64,000 nt of DNA from Lingula anatina. Its lineage: Eukaryota > Brachiopoda > Lingulata > Lingulida > Lingulidae. The DNA lies in the NCBI RefSeq assembly GCF_001039355.2, contig NW_019775396.1, positions 20,627 through 84,626 of the forward strand. Direction: 5' to 3'. A program made the translations under genes and the position numbers. Below are positions 37,044 to 48,591 of this stretch, one piece after another. Numbering within the stretch: position 1 is the first letter of the stretch; each line of letters opens with the position of its first letter. The notes under the pieces are model-generated. The model saw only the letters and a program-made list of their open reading frames with translations, did not search any database and was not told the DNA's origin.

Positions 37044-37691
37044 TTTTTCCTTGCAGGGGCCCAAATTATGAAACATATTATAGAAGAATATGGCGACAGA
37101 AATATGCATTTTAGCTCCATTTCCTATATGACAGATACATATGAAAGATACCTTGGAGCTCCGCTCCTTAAAGGAGATGTGTTAGGAAAATATTCCGGCG
37201 TCTTCAAAAACATACCCCTCCCACCGGATGCAGAACGCAAATACCATATATCTGACCTAAGGCACATTGACCAACCGAATATCATTGATTATGATACGTC
37301 ATATCACGTGATACCGAGACCGGAAATGCTGAAGTCATGGCTTGGCCAAACAACGGCAGAATCACTCGTCCTGTTGGAGAAGGGAAAGATAGTCGGGTAC
37401 GGATCAATCAGGCCTGCTATGAACGGTTTCTACCTTGGACCCCTCTATGCAGAAAATACAATCGGAACCATGGTTCTCTTCAAGGGTCTGATAAACCTCA
37501 TTCCACGAGATTCCAAGGTAGATTTTTTTCTGCCCCATAAGAACGAAGCAGGTCAACTGATTCTGAGGGCCAACGAAAACACCGTAGGCTTGCACGCCAC
37601 TTTTCACAAATGTTTTACAAAAAGTTATATCCCATTACCAAAGTGGAATAATGTATTTGCATTACTCTTTAACGAGTGCGGATTGTGCTAA
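32651..37691 (+). CDS. GNAT acetyltransferase paralogue G (three exons, 346 aa)
   Basis: Exons 32651-32969, 36590-36676 and 37057-37691, in phase. In this copy the ATG used by B-D has become AAG (near 32663), so the in-frame ATG 12 bases upstream is taken; copy H keeps both. The presequence is MITEKLSPMLGRRLCRTKY...RTFTS, then a diverged start of the domain (ELLLRPGKMEDVPGVW). The CoA loop is RKHGVG instead of RGYGVG, still R-x-x-G-x-G. Exon 3 has YGSIRP, FYLGPLYAEN, FTKSYIPLPKWNN and CGLC. Intron 1 is 3.6 kb and contains a foldback element and a polymerase remnant missing from copy H. Intron 2 ends in a (TTTA)n run at 37004-37047 just before the acceptor. Confidence 0.88.
34187..34404. mobile_element. 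TAGATCGATC foldback element, copy 4 (intron 1 of copy G)
   Basis: Begins GCATTCCCAGAGATTTAGAT, contains a small internal duplication of GAGATTTAGAT, then CTAACTCCCTGGGGGTTCAC and AATTACCCCCTTACAGC, and ends TTTGGGAATGGGG. Confidence 0.75.
34696..35265 (-). pseudogene. Fragment of a protein-primed family B DNA polymerase (Polinton/adintovirus type)
   Basis: Read on the minus strand from about 35265, it encodes WYLKHGLRVTRLYQVVEY, then after a frame break a KAIVADTMKL segment leading to a degenerate YG motif (35057-35095). Further on comes YQYAKLRMLEFDYDF and then the metal-binding DTDS of motif C at about 34750-34764. This order is that of the DNA polymerase type B found in Polinton/Maverick and adintovirus-like elements and in related polymerase-bearing repeats of invertebrates. 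Stops and frameshifts near 35130-35165 and missing sequence between the blocks show it is dead. It lies in intron 1 of copy G and is absent from the matching intron of copy H. Confidence 0.75.
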
Positions 37692-40600
37692 AAAATGCTG
37701 CAATTATGCATTTTGTCTTTTTCCTAGTTTGTTCATACATCTTTTGGTTGTTTGCTGATTATATTCTTCCATTGCACATTGTTGTGACTGTAAATCAATT
37801 TATATAAGAGGCCAAATGATTTTAATGTTAAAACAATGTACTATAGTATCACCGAGGACTTTTTGATATTGTCAAAATTGAATGGCATCCTGATACTTTC
37901 ACTTATTGCATATTATCTAATTTTGACAATTTTTCAATGAAAAAGCTGCATGGATAAACAGTGACTATTATAATTCATTACTGAGGCTGGCAGTCATATG
38001 CCTTTTTAAAATGGTAATCCTATCACAAAGTGTTCTATATTAAACAACCAATGGTTAGAATAGTATTGTAAATAATCATGCTATATAGTGCAATGGAATA
38101 TTTTAATCATTTTATTATTCAGACACATGTGCATTGTAATACAGTGTATATATATGAGAAAATGCATACTCCACCGCTTGAAATTAGATTTATTCAGTTC
38201 ATAATTAGAACACACAGATAAATACTATACTGTATATGAGCACATATACTCAAGGTATTTATTGTAAACATTTTTGCTGCGATTTTATACATTAATACTG
38301 ATTTCACATTGAATGTGGAATGTTTTAGTTTAAAAGGTATGTCTATAGGTGCTGACTGTATTGTAATTTTAACTTATCCTAAAAATTGGGCCAAGTGTGC
38401 CATTTGCCTACCAATAAGTCTTGTACAGATATTACATTACATAGAACAGCCTATGTATCACATGGATCAGGTCAGATAGTATATAACGTTTGGGCCCGTT
38501 CTAGTATGATTGCAACAAAGCATGATCCGTCAAAAATAAATAATATTTTGAAATTTCGCATACACTTATGACCGATTTTGCGGTGCGTGAACTGAATGAA
38601 GCAGTGTGTCACAGAAATGTTTTGCTGTGCCAAAATCTCCCGAAAGAGATAGACATTGCCATACAGGTTATTGTGTCATAAGAAAAGGTCAGTGGCGGGT
38701 TTAGAGGGAGGGTCGGGGGTAATGACCCCCCTTCGGTTTCTAAAAAATCACACATATATTCCCCTATTGAAATTAGAGTTTTAACTTGCTCATAGTTCTT
38801 AACCGTTTCAAGTAACACCGTGTGACCTTTAAAACACCAAAATATTTTGGAGCCCTTCGGCGGGCCCCAAAACCCACCGCAACCGGACCGAGGTCGGCTT
38901 CGAATCCAAAGTCTGTCATTCGTAAAAAAAAACACCGACCTGCCCCCCCCCCCTTCAAATCCTGCACCTGTCTTTCCAAACTGTATATCGCGTTCAGCAG
39001 ACAAAATTTGTATCGTCTTTGCAGAATTATTTGCCAAATATGTTTTCTCAAACTTCGCATCGTTGCAATTGCTTTTACACGTTTGAACGTTTTGAAATGA
39101 TTCTTCTTATAAGGCTTCCTTAAACTAAAACCGTCCCAGTGTGGGCTGCATTTCATCCCATTGTGCTCTTTAACGTCATACGTGAAACCAAGCTAAATCT
39201 TAACACAATACGAAGTCTCAGAAAAAACAAAAACAAAAAAAAAAACATCTAGAAACGCTCCGTGTTGGCTTCTCAAACAAGGCCTCGGGTACATCGAGAA
39301 CTTAACGATGGTGATAAGAACATGCTCGGAGACTGGCGTTGCGCGAGATGAAATACATCTATACGGCACCCGGGCTATCGATTATTATTGCAGATGTAAA
39401 CATGCACAACCAAACTGGCCCTCTGCGTGACAAGGTAGTTTCCATTTGATGTAAAACCTACAAACGAAGCTCCTGCGGCTCCCTGGTAAATCCGCTGTCT
39501 TAAACACAGGTATACCCTTGTACATGTACGTGGGTTCGAATTCGAATGCTAGAGTGTTCAATGCAGTATTTTGTTGCTAGATATGATTTCTGAAAATTGT
39601 ATTTTATTACCATAAGAAGTAAAACGTATATACGGTAGGCGGGTGGGTCAGGCACAGTGCTGTCGTTGGCGTGCGCGGATGCAAAAAAAAACATGCTCGG
39701 AGACTGGCGTTGCGCGAGATGAAATACATCTATACGGCACCGGGCTATCGATTATTATTGCAGATGTAAACATGTACAACCAAACTGGCCCTCTGCGTGA
39801 CAAGGTAGTTTCCATTTGATGTAAAACCTACAAACGAAGCTCCTGCGGCTCCCTGGTAAATCCGCTGTCTTAAACACAGGTATACCCTTGTACATGTACG
39901 TGGGTTCGAATTCGAATGCTGGGGTGTTCAATGCAGTATTTTGTTGCTAGATATGATTTCTGAAAATTGTATTTTATTACTATAAGAAGTAAAACGTATA
40001 TACGGTAGGCGGGTGGGTCAGGCACAGTGCTGTCGTTGGCGTGCACGGATGCAAAAAAAAAATTGGGGTAAAAGAGCGAGGCATAGCGACAGAAGAACCA
40101 AAGACTGTCGACGCAAAGAGCTGTAGGTTAAAAGAAGTGTTTGAAAGCTTTGGAAATTGACCTGACGCTTGATAACCGTTGTACACAAAAGAAATGCCAT
40201 GTGTGGATATTTGTTGCATTCTTGAAAAAATGTAGATTTTCAAAAGAAAAGTGTTTGAAGTGGCAATTTTTGCCGGTGATCTTATATAGCTGTGAGTCTT
40301 GGCTAGGTAATTGATTAAGCAAAAAAAAGTATGTAGAGGCTATGTACTGTATATGATGGCCGTCAAAACTCACCTGGGAGTACGGAGCACTTCTCCTAAC
40401 CTGATTTGTTTAATTGCCAATGTTAATATTCCATGTTAGAGCAGCCCAAAGGGCGCAATTATCAAAATTTATTTCTCAGAGGAGAGGGTTTTTGAATTAC
40501 CCTTTCAATTTTGTATGGAACCTCTGTGTAACTAGTAAAACAAAAGCCTTCAAATATATATAGGCTATAACAAGTTAATTGTAATCTGCAGAGCAGAGGT

Positions 40601-41299
40601 AAAGTGGAAAATGTAATTTAAGGAATCAATTTCATTAAAAAGTGGATCTAAGTTTACTGCATATCAAGAGACAAACAAATCCTTAGTTGTCAGCTCATAG
40701 TGTTTACAAGCAAAACACCAATATCCCGGAGTATCAGAGGCTAACTTCACACGTCTTCTCACCTTGTCACAACCAGGCATATATAGAGACTGGGCGCTGG
40801 CCCGTATCACTAGAGAGGGGATACCATTTGTTTGCTGGATATCAATGCAAACGGAGAGGCAAGTTGGACTTGAATGCCCTACGACTAAGCAACTAAGAGA
40901 GCAGTATGACCTCAAATTTAATAGTGCACACGAGCTTTGTGAAGGCACCGTGAAATTTGTTGAAGATTTTATGCACAAAGCGTACACCCAGTATCTACTT
41001 GTATTATTTAATTATCAGCAGCAGTAATAAGCGCTGTGTACGTTTGTGTGCTTTTTGATAGAGCATTTTTTTTTTTTTTTTTTTTTTTGCTTATGTTGCC
41101 ACACCTACAAGAACATAAACTACTACTGCAGTGCACGTGCCTGGCCTGGCCCCAATTTGGCCTCGCTGTCACCCGCACCCTTTGTCCTTAACACACATCG
41201 GATAAAAGACCTGCAGGCGTTCTCATAACACACTGCTGGACGGGACATATTTCTAAACAACTTAAGACCATACAGCAATCCAGAAATTACTTGACAAAG
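37692..41299. other. Intergenic region G-H
   Basis: 38080-38600 is homologous to 45150-45700 (3' flanks of G and H). 38690-39010 contains a G/C-run element with an end CAGTGGCGGGTTTAGAG, typical of a transposon terminus whose partner I could not place. 39040-39290 matches 30990-31290. 39320-40061 is a direct duplication (separate entry). 41133-41172 matches 32489-32525, the edge of the truncated DUF885 tail upstream of copy G. Open frames such as 40764-41027 are not recognisable. Confidence 0.6.
39320..40061. repeat. 371-bp direct tandem duplication
   Basis: ACATGCTCGGAGACTGGCGT starts at 39320 and again at 39691; the two units are nearly identical and join through an A-run (GCAAAAAAAA). Each unit contains GGGTTCGAATTCGAA, which resembles a tRNA B box. 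Confidence 0.9.
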
Positions 41300-44200
41300 A
41301 TGATAACAGGAATGTTGGCGCCTGTGGTAGGAAGACGTGTGATGATTTCACGGCTTTGTAGTACTAAGTACGGTGAACGTTTGCCTACAGTATTAGATCC
41401 ATTTTGCAGACTCGCGGGTCCCGTGCCTGTGCCTCGGCGGGCCTTCACTTGGAATATGGAGGGAAGCCACGGGCTTCTCATACGCCGAGGGAGAAAAGAA
41501 GACATCCCTGGGGTATGGAAACTGACAGAGGAAGCCACGTGGAATACACATCAAGACATGATTGAGACCTATTTTAAAATAAGTGAAAAAGGCTGGATTA
41601 TCGCAGAAAAGGACGGAAAAGCAGTGGGTGAGTTTTTCAGTCTAATAATATTCAAACTTTAAGGATTGGTTGTTGGTTTGGTTATGTTTGTAAGAAAAGA
41701 ATTCCTTCAGCTCTGTTATAGTCTATATGTTTGTTTTGCTCTCTTATTCATACAGCAAAATTGGTTTTATGTAGTCCTTCGTGTATTATATGATCTTGAA
41801 ATATATATATTTTTTTTTGCATGAACATTTTCAAAAGACATATGCTCTTTATCCTCGCTTTTGTAAACAATTATCACAGTAGACAGAAGTAATATACATA
41901 TGGGTCGTTTTATGAGCTGCTTTTTAGGGGATCACAATGTAATTTCAAAGGGGAACGGAGAAAAAGTTCTAGAATATTTTTATCACTATCCTGTGACCTT
42001 CCTCAGTTGTTTACAGGTAGATGTAAAAGAGTTGCACCGTTATTCTTTGTAATCCTAGGTAATAATATGCGTGTCGTGTGTTTTATCAGTTTAAAAGTCT
42101 TGTGCATCACGCGAAGGGCATACAAAGATACTGGTAGGTCGCTAAGCATGGGCCATTTGATGCGGCACATTTTTCTGGTTTAATATTTGAACTGTAATTA
42201 TTAACAAAGGAAGAAAGAGGCGAGGTCTTACAGAACTGTTATTGTATAAGTTCTGGGATTGAGAACAAAATGCTCAGTCATTGCATATAGATAATCAGAC
42301 ACGTTTCGAAAATACTATTGTCATTTTTTTCTTCTGGAACATTCCATGAAGATGGATAAAAATGCAGTGATTGCAAAATTATATCTGTAAAAAGTAAAAG
42401 AATAAATTGACTTTGTTTCCACTGTTGGAATATTGCCATTGAAGACAAATAAAACTTTTAAAACGTGTATTGACAGAATAATAACCTCAATCAATTGATT
42501 TATCGTAATTGAATCGTAATCAGTTCGTGATTTATCAAGAATTGCAAGAACTGACTATGAATATATAAGAATCTGTTAAGAATATTCCTGGCGATTCGTG
42601 GGATTCGTGCTCTGTGTGAAATAGGAGCATAAGCGCGGATTTTGATATTTGCTCTTTTTCCAAAATTGTTACATAGTTATGGAAAGTGTCAGGAAAGGAA
42701 GATAAAAATGCTGGGAAAATGCTCGAAAAGCCTCGAAATGAAAGGTAATATCGCTATCGCAGTTCGCAACGCCTTCGAGTTACGGAGCCCAGGCTTGGAA
42801 GATTTTAACTTTCCACTCTTGCACGCAGGGCTACAGAGCCGCATGTATGTAATAACATGTATGTTCAGCAGATATTACTGCGCATATATTACTGCGCAGT
42901 TATTACTCTGGCTATATACCAGCTGTGCATAACTTTGTTTTTCTGCTGAATTGTAACTGTAATCCCGGTGCTCTTAACTACAATGTGACCACCCTTACGA
43001 AAATTTCCTATCGGGCGTTCCATAGGATGCTTTATTTGTGATTTATATGACGCTACAGGCATTTTGGCAAATTTCATTAAAAACCCTATATGCCGTCCTT
43101 CAGGACTCCATAGGATTTTGGCCAATTACTGATAGGACATCCTATAGGATCCTGTAGGGCCCTATTGAATTTGGGCGCTAACAATTCAAGTTTTGATGAA
43201 AATAGATTTGAACCCCTTTATTTTCAGTAGATCGCGGCTGAGGTACCCAAGAGGGAAAGGTAACGTCGTCAGTTAGACTAAGCTTCAGCTCATCATTAGT
43301 TGTCAAACTTCATTTATGATTGAAATTGTGATTGAAATTATGAGCTAGAAAGCAGATATAAAAATGCAACTGTGCATTACTAACGATGGCGTTTTTTTCT
43401 CTTTTAATTTATTTAAAGGTTGCATTCTGGCTCATGACTTTAATGATGACCTGACTACAGTGGGCCACTTCATAGTGTCGTCGAAAATGCGGAAGCACGG
43501 TGTTGGTAAGCACGTTACAGCGGTTCCCATTGAATCACATTTCCAAATAGTAGTCGTAATTTTAAGAGGCTACAGATAATGTTTCAACAGCAGATTACTA
43601 TTCTTCTATGGGACCATTCCCACAGATATTTGGATCGATCTATCTCTTTGGGGAGTCTCACTAAATTGCTATCAAACTAACCGGCTTAAACGTCTGTCAA
43701 GCCTAGTGAAACTATTAGGGGGTAATTATCTTTACCCCTAGCTGATTCGGTAGGCGTGACAGACATTTAAGCCTCTTGAGCTGATAGCAGGGAGTTAGGT
43801 CGATCCAGATGGATCGATCTAAGTATGGGAACCCAGTCTATGACTCTGTTCAAAGCAAGTTGATCCGGGAGAGATCGGATCAAATATGATAGCTTGCCAA
43901 CATTTAACTGCGGATCAGTTAGTCAGTGGATCAACTTGGTTGTGAACAGGGCCTATGTTCATAGTATTCGTGATACAGAATTAGGATGATATTGCCAATC
44001 CTTCATCATGCAGCTACATTTGTTATCTGTTCGACAATGATCGCTTAAAAGTTTTCTGAAAATGTTTATGATATTTAAAAGAAAAATTACCCACTTTATT
44101 CTAATTCCAATGAACTTAGTAGAAGATCTTCAAATATCAATCAGTACAGCTAAAGAGACATGCTACGAAACATTTCTTAAATGATTGTATAAAACGTTGG

Positions 44201-45013
44201 CATTTCAATTTAGCCCGTAAATATTTGCCAGTAATTTACAATTTTAAATAATATTGTATACAACGCTGAGATGAATCATGTAGAGCTGTTCTTAAGTTCT
44301 CTATGTTATTATTATTACAGAAAGTTGGTAACAGAAAGCATATTTTGATTTTAGTTTGCGGTTTTTATTTTCTTTCAGGGGCACAAATTATAAAAACATT
44401 TTTAGAAGAATATGGCGACAGAAATATTCATTTTAATTCCATTTCCTATATGACAGATACATATGAAAGATACATTGGCTCTCCGCTCCTTAAAGGAGAC
44501 GTGCTAGGAAAATATTTCGGCGTCTTCAAAAACTTCCCACTGCCATCGGATGCAGAACGCAAATACCATATATCTGACGTGAGGCATATTGACCAGTCGG
44601 ATCTCATTGATTATGATACGTCATATCACGTGATACCAAGACCAGAAATGCTGAAGTTATGGCTTGGCCAAACGACGGCAGAATCACTCGTCTTGTTGGA
44701 GAAGGGAAAGATAGTCGGGTACGGATCAATTAGGCCAGCTAGGAACGGTTTCTACCTTGGACCCCTCTATGCAGAAGATACGATCGGAACCATGGTTCTC
44801 TTCAAGGCTCTGGTAGACCTCATTCCACGAGATTCCAACGTTGATTTTTTTCTGCCCCATGCGAACGAAGCAGGTCGACTGATTCTGAAGGCCAACAAAA
44901 ACACTGTAGGCTTGTACGCCACTTTTCACAAATGTTTTACGAAAAGTTATATCCTATTGCCAAAGTGGAATAATGTATTTGCAGTACTCTTTAACGAGTG
45001 CGGATTGTGCTAA
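41300..45013 (+). CDS. GNAT acetyltransferase paralogue H (three exons, 349 aa)
   Basis: Exons 41300-41627, 43419-43505 and 44379-45013, in phase. Two ATGs, at 41300 and 41312, are both plausible; the second aligns with the start of B-D and would give 345 residues. Presequence MITGMLAPVVGRRVMISRLC...RAFTW, then LLIRRGRKEDIPGVW. The CoA loop is RKHGVG; exon 3 has YGSIRPARNGFYLGPLYAED and the CGLC end. Closest to copy G: the CoA loop, the FTKSY segment, the first and last parts of intron 1 and both flanks are shared. It is the last GNAT in the array and faces the DUF885 gene tail to tail. Confidence 0.9.
43614..43833. mobile_element. TAGATCGATC foldback element, copy 5 (intron 2 of copy H)
   Basis: Begins CATTCCCACAGATATTTGGA, contains TTTGGGGAGTCTCAC and the palindromic partner GTAGGCGTGACAGACATTTA, and ends GGATCGATCTAAGTATGGGA. 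Confidence 0.7.
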
Positions 45014-46111
45014 GATAATGCTAAAATTTTGCATTTTACCTATGTATTAGTTTATTCATTCCAATTGGAATAGTCGTCGAGCTCTCTCACGAGCCCCCTT
45101 ACCTTGCCGAAGCCAATTTACGCACTGCTTGCGTATAATCATCACGTCTATATAGTGCGATGGAATATTTTAATCATTTTATTATTCAGACACATGTGGA
45201 TTGTTAAATGAAAGACAAAATACATACTCCACCGCTTGAAATTTGATTAATCCAGTTCATAATTAGAACACACATATAAATGCTATATTGTATATGAGCA
45301 CGTGTACTCAAGGTATTCATTGTAAACATTTTGTTCTACGATGTTATACATTTATACTAATTTCACATTGAATATGAACTATTTTAGTTTAAAAGGTATG
45401 TCTATATGTGCTGAGGTTATTATAATTATAACTTATCCTAAAAATTAGGCCAAGTGTGCCATTAACCTACCAATTAGTCTTGTACAGATATTACATTACA
45501 TAGAACAGCCTATGTATCACATGGATCAGGTCAGATAGTATAGAGCTTTTGGGCTGGTCCTAGTATGATTGTGACATATCATGATTCTGTCAAAAATAAA
45601 GCTTCATATTTTGCAACGCCTGAGCATATTTTGAAATTTTGTATACACTTGTGACAGGTTTTGCGGTGCGTGAACTGAATGAAGCAGTGTGTCAGAGAAT
45701 TATTGGTTGAATGAGGGGCAATTCGCTACCAGAAAGTGTTTTCAAGGCTTTCTGTGAACGCCTTTGCTTTTGCTATAAGATATGACCTCTAAGAAGAATT
45801 TCTGAATCGCGCCAGATCGTCGTTTATTTCTGCAACGATCGAGTTGGAACCATCAACGTTTCCGTTTTTCATTTATTGAGCCAGGTTTCGTCTGTGCCAA
45901 AGTGGTCAAATTACAGTTCAATTTAGGGTATAAAGCTTGACGTCGTCTAGATTTCCATCGATAGTTTATTATAACAATAGTTACAACAGGTTTCAAACTG
46001 TGACAGCCAATAAGCCATGTATAAAACCATGCTTAGGTTATTTATCCCTGAACCCGAAAATAATTTGTCTAAATAGCCCGTTTTAGCATGTTTCCAAGGG
46101 ACAAAAATGTG
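45014..46111. other. Intergenic region between copy H and the DUF885 gene
   Basis: 3' flank shared with copy G (45150-45700). 45960-46110 is homologous to 31690-31850 behind copy F. No gene seen. The two genes converge here. Confidence 0.6.
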
Positions 46112-48540
46112 TTAAGCGGTGGACTGTTTGGTGATATGGCAAAGAACAACCACGACAGCCACCATATTCCCGGCATTTATGAAAAAAGCACCACTGGTCG
46201 GTTCAGAAGTTGGTTTGCTCTCCCTGATGTAGCCATCAATAACTGTCTCCAGTATACTCAGGGGCACTGGTCCAGTCTTCAGAATACGATTATGGAATTC
46301 TTTCAGGTCGAAATGTGCTCCTGAAAAGTATAATGTATAATGTAAAAACATCACAAGTTGTTGTTGAGGTGGATACGCCACGCATGTATGCATGCATACT
46401 TGTATGCACGTGAAAGTGCACGTGGAGGTACATGCATGTTCATACTGATACTGTTTTGTAATCCGGAATATACGTAAGATTTGAGAAGAGTGTGACTGGC
46501 GACTAAAAAGAAATGTGTGTGAGTGTGAACAAAAGAAAGAGAGAAGGAGATAGAGATGATCTAACTTTCTTCCAATCACACATATTCATAATGAAACACA
46601 TACACAGAGAGAGAGAGAGACACATGGAGAGAGATTGGTTAAAAGAATAGAGAAATGACTTATCCGCTCACCTAGTGCGTCTTCTGCCTTCTTTCTCAAT
46701 TCTTTAATCTTGAGCTCCCCAATCTTGTATGCGCATGCTTGGCCCGGCCACGTGACATATCGGTCCACCTCTATCTTGATCCCGTCTATGGAGTTGGCCG
46801 TGTAATTAGCAAACAGTTCAACAGCGTGCTCCTTCGTCCAGCTAAATGATATCGAAATCAACCCTTTATATCTGTATCTGTCCATATACGTCTAAGAAGG
46901 CCACTACTGGTATGAGATAGACGGATAGAAGAGAGATAAACGTGTAAATCGAATTCAGAATTTTAAATAAAGAAGGAAAGTTTTGAGAGGGGTGGGGGGG
47001 GGGGGCAGTAATCAGATTTTTACCCTGAGTGTGGGATAGCTAAAACTGCTGGTCAATCACTGACGTACTAGTTGCTAACCTCCGATATATCCAGAATCGC
47101 GATATCAAATGCCACATTATGTGTGTTTTACCTTTATTCTTCATAAGAAAAACATACATATATTCTACTTACTTGAAGTAATGCAGTCCAGTATCAGCGA
47201 CCAAACGACATGCTCGGAATATTTCGGAGGAATATCGACCAAAGCTGAAAAAACATATGAACCCTTTCTTTCATGAACTGTACAATAAGTTGAGAACTGT
47301 TTATTGAAAATAATGCAGTAATACTGGTGTTGGTGACTGTAACCAATGTGTCGTTTAAAAAAGGTCAAATGGGTTGCCATAATTTACTTACAGTTCGTAG
47401 TCGTTTCTATAGACACCCATTTCCTCTCCCAAAGCTTCCGCATAAAGTGCCCAACCCTGCAGGATACAAAAGCAATATTTTAATCAGATAGGGCCCATTT
47501 TGTATTTTTCAGGCGCGAAATGCCACGCCGTGTTATAAATCCAAATATAAAAGTTATACATTTATCCTTGTCACCTACGTATGTATACAGAGAGATAATT
47601 GCTTTGTAAAGTGTTGTTGTACACCAATATCGCTACGTTGACATTATGAAGACGTCTGTCAAAGTAGAAAAGTACAAATACTTTTGAGGGAATTCCTATT
47701 GATAAAAAGCCAAAGCCAAATCAAAACAAGAGAAATGCTTCCTTTCAAAACACCTATTTATCACATATCCGTTGGCGTACGTAATTCTTTACCTTACCTC
47801 TGTATATGCTGTGTGGAACGGAAAGTTAAAGGGGACGGCGTAGTATTTGGAATACTCTGTATTCTTCCTGTACGTCGGCAGATTCTCCGTGACTTGGTAC
47901 ACTGTCTACAGAGTAAAATAATAATTAAGATATGAGGAAAACGATCGACGGGATACAGATAGTGGCAGGCAAAGTTATAATGTTATTTCTTCACAAAGCG
48001 AGTTTGAAAACCATTTGTATTATATTCACATTAAATATGTCGTGTTTTAAACTGTGTTGTCAGCTTCAAAATATAAAAATTCAAGACCGCGACGGTGTCT
48101 TAAAAACCAATGAAACTGTTGATGGGTATTGTTTGGATGGAACGCAATTTCAAAAAAGTATCTGATCACAATTTCTGAGAAATTATTTTGAATGCATTAT
48201 TTCGACGAAGCTGGTCTCTAAGATAGAGGATACACCGAACTAAGGTCATTGTCCAATATCATCATCATAAAATGAATATTGATATCTTGGTCGCCTTTCA
48301 TTTTTAAACGCCTATTTTTCAATTGTAGTTTTTCCAAATCTTACACACATGCACGTGTATACGCACACTGTCGTATATTACTATAGTGGTATAAAGGTTT
48401 CAGTCACCTGGAAATGGTGTCCCGGCTCCAGCTCGTGTAATGTCAATGCTACCATTTCAGGTGTCAATCTGGGGAAAATGTAAGCATAAACTCAAAACCG
48501 ACAACTACATGTACCTAAAGATGCCAGTGTCGCTTACAGC

Positions 48541-48591
<51 letters not shown>

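Noticed and set aside
38822-39100. Overlapping frames on both strands around the G/C-run element
   Set aside because: Low-complexity C and A runs and a transposon-like terminus explain them.
39534-39545. tRNA gene suggested by GGTTCGAATTC
   Set aside because: No cloverleaf can be drawn around it and no convincing A box; at most SINE-derived.
40764-41027. Open frame ending TKQLREQYDLKFNSAHELCE...
   Set aside because: It opens at TTG, not ATG, has no paralogous counterpart in the other intergenic regions and matches no family I know.
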